From: Planctomycetota bacterium
Lineage (GTDB): Bacteria; Planctomycetota; Planctomycetia; Pirellulales; Pirellulaceae
Assembly (NCBI GenBank): GCA_016872775.1
Contig: VGZA01000001.1
Span: forward strand, 1-64,000
Direction of reading: 5' to 3'
Length of the DNA: 64,000 bases
Shown here: positions 46,289 to 55,005 of the stretch, piece after piece
How positions within the stretch are numbered: position 1 is the first letter of the stretch
How the letters are laid out: each line of letters begins with the position of its first letter
Position numbers and translations under genes: made by a program
Notes under the pieces: model-generated
Told to the model about the DNA's origin: nothing
The model's database searches: none
What the model saw: only the letters and a program-made list of their open reading frames with translations

Positions 46289-46507
46289 TTACGAACGTTC
46301 AATGACTGGGCTTCGGGACGAGTACGCATAGACCGCGCCAAAGAGAGCGATGAACAGAGCGAGCAGCCAAGAATAGAAGCGAGATTCAGAGCGGGGGAGG
46401 TCAGCAAAGCGGCCGATCGAATTTGGAAACAAGATTACCTCCGCCATGAAAAAATTGAAGCATGCTCCGACAACGAGCACAGCGCGAAAAAAGCGATCTC
46501 GAGTCAT
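46289..46507 (-). CDS. Small two-helix membrane protein, possibly truncated
   Basis: About 72 residues: MTRDRFFRAVLVVGACFNF, a second helix YSWLLALFIALFGAVYAY, and a short end SSRSPVIERS. The shape recalls small four-helix bacterial membrane proteins of ~130 residues in which two more helices follow. The gene ends ~110 bp before the IS66 remnant, so its 3' half may have been lost with that insertion. A longer frame to 46630 overlaps the pcm gene and is not favoured. Function unknown. Confidence 0.45.
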   Translation of the reverse strand: MTRDRFFRAVLVVGACFNFFMAEVILFPNSIGRFADLPRSESRFYSWLLALFIALFGAVYAYSSRSPVIERS

Positions 46508-46613
46508 CTGATGTTTCTTATCTGGCGCGGGTCTCGTGACACCGATGCAGGAAGCCACAGACCGCACAAAGTCCACAGAGGTTATGCCCGCAACGTGAAC
46601 GAACCCGCCAAGT

Positions 46614-47843
46614 TCATTTGTCACTGGCATTGATGCGAATATCGTCGCAGCAAAATTCCCCGGTTGCGCCGAACAGGCCGACGCGAAGAATGGCTTCGCG
46701 GGTCCCTAGTGGGACTCGAAATTTTTTGGACTGATTCCGCCATGAAAGTGTTCCGGAAATCGGATCGAGCCACTGCGTGCCAAGGTCCTTGCGGTTCTCG
46801 TCAAAAAAGGAAATGGCAACCGTGGCAAATTCATCGGGGTTACCTCGCGTGACGTTGGTCGCCTTAACGCGAGCGGAAATCTCCATCGACTTGACCCGAC
46901 TCCCGTCGAGCGGTATCCCCTGCAACATATGCGAGCTGCGGCCGGCGACATCGTTGCGGAAGGCCACGTAGTGTTTACCTTGAGGGGCGGCGTTCGACTC
47001 CCAAAAGGCCAGCCGTTCATAGAACCAGCCCGGGATGTACTTCAGGTCGGTCGCGTCCTCCTCGAAATCTCCATTGACGACTTTCGGGCGCAGGGGATCG
47101 GGCTTGACGCGGCGATTTTCTTCCGCGCGGCCGGTCATCGGTACAAACAAAGTGGGGCGCAGGGCGGCCATATCGAGTTTCCCGTCTTTCTTGCGCATCA
47201 GGTACATCGTCTGCTGGTACCGTTCGCCGACCGGGATCACCATCAAACCGCCCTCGGCCAGTTGGTCTACCAGAGGTTGCGGGACGTTTTCCGGCGAACA
47301 GGTCACAACGATCTTGTCGAAGGGGGCATGTTCGGGCCAACCCTGGAATCCATCGCCGATTTTCACATGCACATTTTCGTACTTCAGTCGACCCAGGACA
47401 GCCTCCGCGGACTTGCCGAGCGGTTCGACGATTTCGATCGTGTAGACCTCTTTGACGAGCGGGCTGAGCACGGCGGCCTGAAAGCCGCTGCCGGTTCCGA
47501 TTTCGAGCACCTTGTCGGACGGCTGTGGATCGAGCGATTGGGTCATGTAGGCGACAATGAACGGCGATGAAATCGTCTGTTTGTCGCCGATCGGCAGCGA
47601 CATATCCATATAGGCCTTGGGGCGTAATTCCCTGGCGACAAATTCGTGCCGCGGCGTTGTACGCATGGTACGGATCACGCGCGGGTCGCTGATCCCGCCG
47701 GTTATCAGTATTTCGTCGACCAGTTTGTTGCGCGCGATTTCGTAGGGATCGACGGCCGCAGCAGAACGCGTGAGGCCCGCGAGCAGAACGATTCCGGGCA
47801 ACAGGAAACGAAAACCGGCCATTCGACGGAGGAGCACTGCCAT
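46614..47843 (-). CDS. pcm: Exported protein-L-isoaspartate O-methyltransferase with C-terminal beta-sandwich extension
   Basis: About 409 residues versus ~210 for ordinary Pcm. A hydrophobic signal segment (FRFLLPGIVLLAGLTRSAAA) is followed by the methyltransferase: the substrate loop LPIGDKQTISSPFIVAYMTQ, SAM motif VLEIGTGSGFQAAVL and post-motif IVVTCSPENVPQPLVDQL, all typical. The last ~155 residues begin VVNGDFEEDATDL and look like a galactose-binding/CBM-type beta-sandwich (WFYERLAFWES; DDIRINA). Pcm repairs isoaspartyl residues using SAM and is normally cytosolic, so the signal segment is odd unless a periplasmic role or a non-standard acceptor exists. Start at ATG 47843, weak ribosome site. 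Confidence 0.85.
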   Translation of the reverse strand: MAVLLRRMAGFRFLLPGIVLLAGLTRSAAAVDPYEIARNKLVDEILITGGISDPRVIRTMRTTPRHEFVARELRPKAYMDMSLPIGDKQTISSPFIVAYMTQSLDPQPSDKVLEIGTGSGFQAAVLSPLVKEVYTIEIVEPLGKSAEAVLGRLKYENVHVKIGDGFQGWPEHAPFDKIVVTCSPENVPQPLVDQLAEGGLMVIPVGERYQQTMYLMRKKDGKLDMAALRPTLFVPMTGRAEENRRVKPDPLRPKVVNGDFEEDATDLKYIPGWFYERLAFWESNAAPQGKHYVAFRNDVAGRSSHMLQGIPLDGSRVKSMEISARVKATNVTRGNPDEFATVAISFFDENRKDLGTQWLDPISGTLSWRNQSKKFRVPLGTREAILRVGLFGATGEFCCDDIRINASDK

Positions 47844-48220
47844 CAGAGTCTCGCAGAATATGAGGTGCGTGGACCGAACCAAAACCGCTCCGGTCCAGAA
47901 TAACCGATTCTGTCGAATTGCGGGATCAGGAAAACCAGTTTGACAACCGCCGCGCGTCGAACGGTTCTGGGGGGATCATGGCGGGAGACATTTTGGGTCG
48001 CCGCACCAGGGGTCACACCGGGCGAATTGGGGGTGTCGGACCCTTTCGACGGTTGTGTTGCGAGCCAAATTGGGCTATTTTCATCGGAGACCTGCCTCGC
48101 GCTCCCCGTGCTGCCGGGCATGATGCCCGCCCCCTGCAGCCCGTGACCGCGCCGCCATTTTCACTCCAAACTCGCTCGAACTACTTTTCCACCGCAAACA
48201 ATGTCGAAAAGGAAACCCGC
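47844..48220. other. 377-bp divergent intergenic region before the ligase/radical-SAM cluster
   Basis: No credible gene. It separates the leftward pcm gene from the rightward seven-gene cluster, so it should hold promoters for both. A 13-bp palindrome, GGGCATGATGCCC, lies at 48116-48128 about 100 bp before the first ATG and could be an operator or a small hairpin. A TTGACA hexamer at 47940-47945 has no matching -10. AAGGAAA precedes the downstream ATG. Confidence 0.4.
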
Positions 48221-49348
48221 ATGAGTTCTGTGACCGCCCCGGACGCGTTGTCGGACAAGATCCGAGCCGCCAAGGAGCTGCTGGATGCCCAGGTGCGAGA
48301 GACGATCCAATGGCACTTTCACGAGTCGACCGGGAGTCCCTTCTGGCTGGCGAAAAAGTCGGAGTTGAAATTCGATCCTTTAAAGGAAGTCAACTCGTTC
48401 CAGGATATTCAGAAATTCCCGCTGTTCGAGGACGAGTGGTTGCGCGGCGGTCCGGTGAACCGTTGGTTGCCCAAGGGACTGGCAGGCAAACCGGCCTACG
48501 TGTTCGAGACAGGCGGTACGACAGGCATACCGAAGAGCCGGGTCGTGGTCGAGGATCATTGGATCGATTACGAAAATTTCAGCCATACGCTGCCCGACCG
48601 CTATTTTCCTCCCGGTGCCAACTGGTTGATGCTCGGCCCTTCCGGGCCACGCCGATTACGGCTGGCTGTGGAACACCTTTGTCAGTATCGAGGCGGCATC
48701 TGTTTCTGCGTCGATCTTGACCCGCGGTGGGTCGTGAAGCTGATCAAGAAGGGCTGGATGGAGCATCTGGAAGCATATAAGACGCACTGCATCGATCAGG
48801 CTTTGACGATTCTCTCCGCCGGCCACGACGTCAAATGCATGTTCACGACCCCCAAACTGCTCGATGCGCTCTGCATCGCCCTGGAAAAGCAAGGCCGTTC
48901 GCTGCGCGACACCGGCATCACCGGAATCTTCTCCGGAGGCACGGAATTCACACCGCAGTTTACGCGGTTCTGCATCGAGGAGTATTTCGGGGGTCCGCCG
49001 GAGGTCAGCGGCATCTATATGACGCCCACGTACGGCAATACGCTGATGGGTTTGGCTTGCAGCAAGCAGGTCGGTGCCTCCGACGGTTACAAAATAAGCT
49101 ATTACGCACCGCAACCCCGCGCGGTGATCGAGGTCGTCGATTTCGACGATCCGATGAAAGTCGTGGGGATGGGCGAAAGCGGACGCGTGAAGCTTACCAC
49201 GTTAACCAAAGAACTGTTCATCCCGGGATTCCTGGAACGGGATGAAGGCGAACGCGAGCCGCCGTTCGATACTTATCCGTGGGATGGGATCAGCGGCGTC
49301 AAGCCGTTCCGAGGCATCGCGTCGCAGACGACGGTCGGCGTCTACTAG
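48221..49348 (+). CDS. Adenylate-forming ligase, LuxE/phenylacetate-CoA-ligase-like
   Basis: 375 residues of the ANL (acyl-activating) superfamily. The P-loop-type ATP motif is ETGGTTGIPKSRVV; a second conserved patch is TGIFSGGTEFTPQF, and the later ESGRVKLTTLT matches the core of PaaK/LuxE-like enzymes. Length is close to LuxE acyl-protein synthetases (~370) and shorter than PaaK (~430), and the small C-terminal domain is reduced. It would activate a carboxylic acid as acyl-AMP and hand it to a thiol. It is the first gene of a seven-gene plus-strand cluster, followed 46 bp later by the aldehyde-dehydrogenase-like gene. Acid substrate unknown. Confidence 0.8.
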   Translation: MSSVTAPDALSDKIRAAKELLDAQVRETIQWHFHESTGSPFWLAKKSELKFDPLKEVNSFQDIQKFPLFEDEWLRGGPVNRWLPKGLAGKPAYVFETGGTTGIPKSRVVVEDHWIDYENFSHTLPDRYFPPGANWLMLGPSGPRRLRLAVEHLCQYRGGICFCVDLDPRWVVKLIKKGWMEHLEAYKTHCIDQALTILSAGHDVKCMFTTPKLLDALCIALEKQGRSLRDTGITGIFSGGTEFTPQFTRFCIEEYFGGPPEVSGIYMTPTYGNTLMGLACSKQVGASDGYKISYYAPQPRAVIEVVDFDDPMKVVGMGESGRVKLTTLTKELFIPGFLERDEGEREPPFDTYPWDGISGVKPFRGIASQTTVGVY

Positions 49349-49394
49349 GCAAAAACGAGTATACCGATTCCGAATTCCGAAAGGGGAACAGGGC

Positions 49395-50816
49395 GTGTTG
49401 AACATTCCGGTCATCCGCTGGGGAAAAGCGTACGAGTCGCTGGAGAATGATAACGTAGTGCACTTCAATACGGGCGAGCCGATCGCCCGCGTGGGTCAGG
49501 CCAACGGCGGCATCATCCAGCGCGACATGCGTACGGCGCAGCGCGCTCGAGAAATTCTCTGCGGTATTCCTCAGCAGGAACTCGTCGAGCGCATCTGTAA
49601 GGCTGCCGAATTGTATGAATCGGCGACACTCCCCATGGGCGATGGCCAGCAGTCCCCCGCCGATTTCGCCCGCCAGCAGTCGGCCAGCACCGGTCTTCCC
49701 GAACACATGTGCCGCGCCAACATGCCGAAGAACTCGTTCGTGCTGAAGAACATGGGCAAGATTCTGGACTGCCTCACGCGCGGTCTCGACTTGAATATCC
49801 TGACCACGGGCTACGGTACGGAGAGTCGCGGTGTCACGGTCAGTTACCAGTCCCAGGCGCCGGTATTGAGCGCCGTCTTGCCATCGAATTCTCCGGGGGT
49901 GCACACATTGTGGCTGCCGGCGATTCCGTTGCAGTTAGGGTTGGTGCTCAAACCGGGCCCCCAAGAACCCTGGACGCCGTATCGAATGTTTGCGGCTTTT
50001 ACCACCGCCGGGATTCCCGCCGAAGTCTGGTCGATTTACCCCGGGGGACCGGAAGCGGGCGCTGCGGTGCTGGCGGCGGCCGATCGCGCGATGATTTTTG
50101 GCGGCACGGCGACCGTCGAACAGTACAAAGGCAATCCCCGAGTTCAAGCGCATGGGCCGGGCTTTTCCAAGATCCTGCTCGGCGATGACGTGGTCGACGA
50201 CTGGCAGAAGTATCTCGACCTGATGGTCGAGAGCATCTACATCAACAGCGGACGGGGCTGCATCAATTGCTCCGGCGTCTGGGCCTCGCGCCATACGGAA
50301 GCGATCGCGGCAGCACTTGCCGAACGTATCGGACCGATCGAGGTCAAACCGCCAGACGACCCGCAGGCGGGCCTGGCGGCGTTTACCGTTCCCGGTCAGG
50401 CCAAGGGCGTCTGGAACCTGATCGACGCCGACCTGAAGGAATCGGGCGTGCAAGATCTGACCAGCCGCTTTGGACCTCGGCTGGTCGAAATGGAGCGTTG
50501 CGCCTACCTGAGACCGATGATCGTCCATTGCGAATCGCCGGATAACGCCATCGCGCGCAAGGAATACATGTTCCCGTTCAGCACCGTCGTGAAATGTCCC
50601 CAGGAGCAGATGCTGGCCAAGATCGGACCGACCCTGGTTTGCTCGGCGATCACTCGTAACGAGCAGTTCAAGGCCCAGCTGGTCAATGCCACGCATATCG
50701 ACCGGTTGAATCTCGGAGCGATTCCCACGACGCGATTGAACTGGCTCCAGCCGCACGAGGGGAACATCATCGATTTCCTGTTCCGCAATCGTGCGCTGCA
50801 GGTCGCCGATGTCTAG
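49395..50816 (+). CDS. Aldehyde-dehydrogenase-fold acyl reductase (LuxC-like?)
   Basis: About 473 residues of the ALDH superfamily. The nucleophile region is INSGRGCINCSGVWASR (Cys289, with a second Cys at 292), and the nucleotide-binding part is seen around LGLVLKPGPQEPWTPYR and IFGGTATVEQY. It lacks the usual cofactor-binding E-L-G-G motif in clear form, as do acyl-CoA/acyl-enzyme reductases. With the upstream ligase it could reduce an activated acyl group to an aldehyde, as LuxE plus LuxC do. I start it at GTG 49395, preceded by AAGGGG; an in-frame extension inside the ligase gene is Arg/Ser-rich and rejected. Confidence 0.78.
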   Translation: MLNIPVIRWGKAYESLENDNVVHFNTGEPIARVGQANGGIIQRDMRTAQRAREILCGIPQQELVERICKAAELYESATLPMGDGQQSPADFARQQSASTGLPEHMCRANMPKNSFVLKNMGKILDCLTRGLDLNILTTGYGTESRGVTVSYQSQAPVLSAVLPSNSPGVHTLWLPAIPLQLGLVLKPGPQEPWTPYRMFAAFTTAGIPAEVWSIYPGGPEAGAAVLAAADRAMIFGGTATVEQYKGNPRVQAHGPGFSKILLGDDVVDDWQKYLDLMVESIYINSGRGCINCSGVWASRHTEAIAAALAERIGPIEVKPPDDPQAGLAAFTVPGQAKGVWNLIDADLKESGVQDLTSRFGPRLVEMERCAYLRPMIVHCESPDNAIARKEYMFPFSTVVKCPQEQMLAKIGPTLVCSAITRNEQFKAQLVNATHIDRLNLGAIPTTRLNWLQPHEGNIIDFLFRNRALQVADV

Positions 50817-50872
50817 TGCCGCCGACGACCTGGGCGCCGCACAGGCCGATGGTCTAAGGGAGACGTTGGCGG

Positions 50873-52021
50873 ATGGTTCCGTTTGATTTTCAGTCGCGAA
50901 CGCGGATCGTTTTCGGTCCCGATCGGATCGATTCCCTCGGTGAGCTGGCCGCGGAACTTGGAGCGCGCCGGGCACTCGTCGTCAGCGATCCCGGCATCGT
51001 TGCGTCGGGGCATACCGAGCGAGGCATGCGTTCCCTGCAGACTGCGCATGTGGAGTCCCACCTTTTCGCGGACGTGCGCGAGAACCCGACGACCGACGAA
51101 GTCGATGCAGGCCTGAAGGTCGCGCAACGTTACGACGTCGAATTGCTGATCGGCTTGGGCGGCGGCAGTGCCATGGACTGCGCGAAAGGGATTAACTTCC
51201 TGTTCAGCAACGGCGGCCGCATGCAGGACTACTGGGGAGTCGGTAAGGCGCTTAAACCAATGCTGCCGATGATCGCCGTCCCGACCACGGCTGGCACGGG
51301 AAGTGAAACCCAGTCGTTCGCCCTGATCTCCGACGCGCGGACCAAGGCCAAGATGGCCTGTGGCGACAAAAAAGCTGCGTGTCGCGTGGCGGTTCTTGAC
51401 CCGAAGCTGACGCTCAGTCAACCGCAGCGGGTTACGGCGCTGACCGGAATCGATGCGATCGCACACGCCCTGGAGACCTATGTCACCACTCGGCGCAACC
51501 CGGCCTCCCTGGCATTTAGCCGCGAAGCATGGCAGTTGCTGGCGACCAATTTCGCTACGGTCCTGCAGCAGCCGCAGGATCTCGAGGCCCGTTCGGGGAT
51601 GCAGCTGGGAGCCTGCTTCGCCGGCCTGGCGATCGAAAACTCGATGCTCGGCGCAACCCATGCCCTGGCAAATCCGCTTACCGCGGAGTACGGCATCGCG
51701 CACGGCCTGGCGATCGGCATCCTGTTGCCACACGTGATCCGGTTCAACGGCCGGGATGTGGACTCGTGGTATATCGAACTGCTCGAAGTTTGCGTAGCGC
51801 CCGGATTGCCGACTGTCGGCTCGGGAGTTGCAGGATTAGCCGATTTCGTACAATCCCTGGTTCCACTCGCCGGCCTGCCGGTAAGATTGAGGGAGTGTGG
51901 GGTCGACGAGCGGCGTCTGGAGCAACTGGCAGCTTCTGCGGCGAAACAATGGACCGCCAGTTTCAATCCTCGCCGAGTCAGCGAACCCGAGTTGCTCGAG
52001 ATTTACCGTCAAGCCTACTGA
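50873..52021 (+). CDS. Iron-containing (group III) alcohol dehydrogenase
   Basis: 382 residues. NAD(P)-binding LIGLGGGSAMDCAKG and TTAGTGSETQSFALI, and the metal-site region GIDAIAHALETYV, ...MLGATHALANPL and GIAHGLAIGILLPH provide the Asp and His ligands of Fe/Zn-type alcohol dehydrogenases. It would interconvert an aldehyde and an alcohol, following on from the upstream ALDH-type enzyme. GGGAG lies ~10 nt upstream. The gene is separated from its neighbour by ~55 bp, consistent with one transcript. Confidence 0.93.
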   Translation: MVPFDFQSRTRIVFGPDRIDSLGELAAELGARRALVVSDPGIVASGHTERGMRSLQTAHVESHLFADVRENPTTDEVDAGLKVAQRYDVELLIGLGGGSAMDCAKGINFLFSNGGRMQDYWGVGKALKPMLPMIAVPTTAGTGSETQSFALISDARTKAKMACGDKKAACRVAVLDPKLTLSQPQRVTALTGIDAIAHALETYVTTRRNPASLAFSREAWQLLATNFATVLQQPQDLEARSGMQLGACFAGLAIENSMLGATHALANPLTAEYGIAHGLAIGILLPHVIRFNGRDVDSWYIELLEVCVAPGLPTVGSGVAGLADFVQSLVPLAGLPVRLRECGVDERRLEQLAASAAKQWTASFNPRRVSEPELLEIYRQAY

Positions 52022-52062
52022 CCGCCGCGGCACTTGCCGCACCTACCACAAGGGACAACGAT

Positions 52063-53235
52063 ATGTCGAATTCAGCGCGTCTCTGGAAGGCCTGTTTGGC
52101 AATCGGTCCAGCATGCGTCTTGATTCTTGCCGTCTCGATCGTCTTTCGTGCGACGGCGGCCGACATTGCCGATCGCGTGGCGGCGGATTGGCCGCTGTTC
52201 CGAGGCAACGTGGTCGCGTCGGGTGTCGCGACCGCCGAATTGCCCAAGGTGCTTGACTTGGCCTGGAAGTTCACCGTCAAGAACGGCGCCTTCGAGGGTA
52301 CTCCCGCGATCGTTGGCGGACGAGTTTATCTCGGGGATATGGACGGCAAGCTGTACGCACTGGATTTGACGACGGGCAAGCCCGTCTGGGAACGAACCTC
52401 GACCGCCGGCTTCATGGCTTCACCCGCTTGCAAGGACGGCCGGATTTATCTCGGCGACATTGATGGAAAATTCCATTGTTTCGATATGATAACCGGCGAA
52501 CCGCGATGGAGTTTCGAGACCAACGGCGAAATTGACTCGAGCGCGAACTTCCACCGCGATCGCGTTCTCGTCGGTTCCCAGGACGCGACGCTCTACTGCC
52601 TCAACGCCGACGACGGCAAGTTGATCTGGAAGTTTGCGATCGAGGATCAGATTCGCTGTTCTCCCACCGTCGTGGAAGACCGCGCGTTCGTGGCGGGCTG
52701 CGACGGCAAGCTGCATATCATCGATCTGGAAAAGGGAACCGAGCTGCAGTCAGTACCGATCGAGTCCCCGACCGGAGTCACGCCGGCCTGCCTGGGCGAT
52801 CGCGTCTTTTTCGGTACCGAAGCCGGCAAGTTTTTCGCGATCGATTGGCGCGAGGCGCAGGTCCGCTGGACGTACTTGCCGGAGCAAGGCGCGCCCCAGG
52901 CGTTTCGAAGCTCCCCGGCGGTCACGCCCGAATTCGTCGTCTTCGGCGGTCGCAACAAACGCGTGGTGGCGCTCGATACCCGCTCGGGCGAACTGAAATG
53001 GGAGTTCACCGCGCGGCATCGCGTCGATTCATCACCCGTGGTGGCCGGCGATCGGGTCTACGTCGGCTGCGGGGACGGTCGGATCCTGGGGATCAACCTC
53101 CGAACCGGTGAACAGGAATTCAAGTTCGAGGCTGGAGGGGGGTTCAGTGGGTCGGCGGCGGTGGCGAACGGCCGACTGGTGATCGCCAACGATCGAGGAG
53201 TGATCTTCTGCTTTGGCGGCGAGGGGGAAAAATGA
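52063..53235 (+). CDS. Exported PQQ/BamB-like beta-propeller protein
   Basis: 390 residues. An N-terminal signal or anchor (~7-30) is followed by about seven propeller blades of the PQQ-like repeat type, e.g. GRVYLGDMDGKLYALDLTTG, RIYLGDIDGKFHCFD, RVFFGTEAGKFFAID and RVYVGCGDGRILGINLRTG. No Cys pair or complete PQQ-enzyme active site is visible, so it is more like BamB-type structural propellers than a quinoprotein dehydrogenase. It overlaps the radical SAM gene by ATGA, a surprising coupling of a periplasmic protein with a cytosolic enzyme. AAGGGA precedes the ATG at 52063. Confidence 0.88.
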   Translation: MSNSARLWKACLAIGPACVLILAVSIVFRATAADIADRVAADWPLFRGNVVASGVATAELPKVLDLAWKFTVKNGAFEGTPAIVGGRVYLGDMDGKLYALDLTTGKPVWERTSTAGFMASPACKDGRIYLGDIDGKFHCFDMITGEPRWSFETNGEIDSSANFHRDRVLVGSQDATLYCLNADDGKLIWKFAIEDQIRCSPTVVEDRAFVAGCDGKLHIIDLEKGTELQSVPIESPTGVTPACLGDRVFFGTEAGKFFAIDWREAQVRWTYLPEQGAPQAFRSSPAVTPEFVVFGGRNKRVVALDTRSGELKWEFTARHRVDSSPVVAGDRVYVGCGDGRILGINLRTGEQEFKFEAGGGFSGSAAVANGRLVIANDRGVIFCFGGEGEK

Positions 53236-54542
53236 CCACCGAGGCCGTAAAAACCGAAGTCGGCAGTTACTTCATTTCCAACTACCCGCCGTTTTCGCAA
53301 TGGAAGCGGGAAAACCTGGACGACATTCGCAACGCCTTTTCCCTTCCGCCACGCGATGTGCCGCTGGGGCTGTATCTGCACATCCCCTTCTGCCGCAAGC
53401 GATGCAAATTCTGCTACTTCAAGGTCTTCACCGATAACAAGGCCAGCGAGATTGAAACGTACGTTTCCGCCTTGTCCCGCGAAATCGAACTGGTCAGCCA
53501 GTTGCCGGTGATGGGAGATCGGTCGTTTCGATTCGTCTATTTCGGAGGCGGCACCCCGTCCTACCTCAGCGTCCGACAGCTCGCCACACTCGCCGAACGG
53601 ATGCGGGCGCATATCAACTGGGCCCCCGCCGAGGAAGTGACGTTCGAATGCGAACCGGGAACGTTATCGGAACCGAAAGTGCAGGCGCTGCGGCAGGAGA
53701 TCGGCGTAACGCGACTGAGCCTGGGCGTGGAGAACTTCAGCGACGCCGTGCTGGAGGAGAATGGGCGAGCGCATTTGTCCGCGGAAATTTTCCGCGCCTG
53801 GGAATGGATCGTTCGAGCCGGCTTTGACAATGTGAATATCGACTTGATCGCGGGCATGATCGGTGAAACCTGGGAGAATTGGCGCGACAACATTCGCCGC
53901 ACCCTCGAGCTTTCGCCGGACAGCGTGACCATCTACCAGCTGGAGTTGCCGTTCAACACGGTCTATTCCCGCGACATCCTCGGCAATCAAATCGAATTAC
54001 CGGTCTCCGATTGGCCCACGAAACGCGCCTGGGTCGACTACGCCTATGCGGAACTTGCCGCCGCGGGCTATCACGTCTCGTCGGCCTATACCATGGTGAA
54101 AGATCCGCGACGCGTCAATTTCAGTTACCGCGACAATCTCTGGAGCGGTGCCGACCTGCTGGCGACCGGGATCGCCAGTTTCGGGCATGTCTCCGGGGTC
54201 CATTATCAAAATCTTCCGGAATGGGACGACTATGTCGCAGCGCTGCTCGAGCGGGGTGAACTGCCGATGGGCAGGGCCTTGGCCCCGACAGCGCACCAGT
54301 TGCTGATTCGCGAATTGATACTCCAATTCAAGAAAGGGTATCTCAGTGTCGGCTACTACCGCGCGAAATACGGCGTCGACATCCTCGAGCATTGGTCGGA
54401 CGTCTGGAACCGGTTCGAACGGGACGGTTGGATCACGCGTGGCGACGAGCGCATCGAACTGACACGGCAGGGTTTACTGCGCGTCGATGGTCTGCTGCCC
54501 GAATTTTTCGAACCGCAACATCAGGGAGTCCGCTACACATGA
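53232..54542 (+). CDS. HemN/HemW-like radical SAM enzyme
   Basis: 436 residues. The radical SAM triad is Cys54-xxx-Cys58-xx-Cys61 in PFCRKRCKFCYF, with the GGGTPSYL and E/SAM-binding EVTFECEPGTL segments, then RLSLGVENFSDAVLEENGRAH and the C-terminal HemN_C-like domain. The usual HemN/HemW phrase is CxYCDF; here CKFCYF and ...GVENF rather than GVQSF mark a divergent subgroup. Coproporphyrinogen oxidase is therefore unlikely. It is embedded with an H-protein-like lipoyl protein (ATGA overlap) and a ferredoxin-type protein, which suggests it modifies a carrier-bound substrate. Confidence 0.85.
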   Translation: MTTEAVKTEVGSYFISNYPPFSQWKRENLDDIRNAFSLPPRDVPLGLYLHIPFCRKRCKFCYFKVFTDNKASEIETYVSALSREIELVSQLPVMGDRSFRFVYFGGGTPSYLSVRQLATLAERMRAHINWAPAEEVTFECEPGTLSEPKVQALRQEIGVTRLSLGVENFSDAVLEENGRAHLSAEIFRAWEWIVRAGFDNVNIDLIAGMIGETWENWRDNIRRTLELSPDSVTIYQLELPFNTVYSRDILGNQIELPVSDWPTKRAWVDYAYAELAAAGYHVSSAYTMVKDPRRVNFSYRDNLWSGADLLATGIASFGHVSGVHYQNLPEWDDYVAALLERGELPMGRALAPTAHQLLIRELILQFKKGYLSVGYYRAKYGVDILEHWSDVWNRFERDGWITRGDERIELTRQGLLRVDGLLPEFFEPQHQGVRYT

Positions 54543-54994
54543 GCGGGCCCTTGGTGTTCATGATGGGGACGTTCGCCGCCGAGATTCCGATCGACCGAAT
54601 GTACGCGAAGAATCATATGTGGGCCATGAACGCCGGTACGGTCCACCGTTTCGGGTTTACCGCCTATGCCGTGCGGCTGTTGCAGGATGTTTACTTTCTC
54701 GACTGGAACATCGACACGCCATGCCATCTGGCGGCCCGGCAGGAGATCGGGAATATTGAAAGCAAGAAGGCCGAGAGCGCCTTGTATGCCCCAGCAGCGG
54801 GCGAACTGCTGCGATTTAATCCGGACTTGATGAAGGACCCGTCGGCAATCAATCTGGATAAGTATGCCGGAGGATGGTTGTTCGAAATGAAGCTCGCCGA
54901 ACCGCTGCTGCTCAGCCCCCACGAATATCTCGACCATCTGACCGCCGTCTGGGAAATCACACAACGAACGATCAAAGGTCAACTCAACGACTAG
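54539..54994 (+). CDS. Orphan GcvH-like lipoyl-carrier protein
   Basis: 151 residues of the glycine-cleavage H-protein fold. The motif IESKKAESALYAPAAGEL contains the lipoyl-lysine position (Lys77 in ES-K-K-A), and YAKNHMWAM...HRFGFTAYAV matches the family start (Y-t-k-d-H-e-W). A C-terminal GGWLFEMKL also fits. It is ~20 residues longer than usual, and the canonical ESVKA reads ESKKA. No gcvT or gcvP is near, so it is not part of a normal glycine cleavage operon; stand-alone H-like proteins serve as lipoyl carriers elsewhere. Its ATGA overlap with the radical SAM gene ties it to that enzyme. Confidence 0.82.
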   Translation: MSGPLVFMMGTFAAEIPIDRMYAKNHMWAMNAGTVHRFGFTAYAVRLLQDVYFLDWNIDTPCHLAARQEIGNIESKKAESALYAPAAGELLRFNPDLMKDPSAINLDKYAGGWLFEMKLAEPLLLSPHEYLDHLTAVWEITQRTIKGQLND

Positions 54995-55005
54995 CGAGCG
55001 GAACC

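Noticed and set aside
53232-54542. Calling the radical SAM gene coproporphyrinogen oxidase or haem chaperone HemW.
   Set aside because: Motifs diverge from the canonical forms and the neighbours are not haem genes; left at family level.
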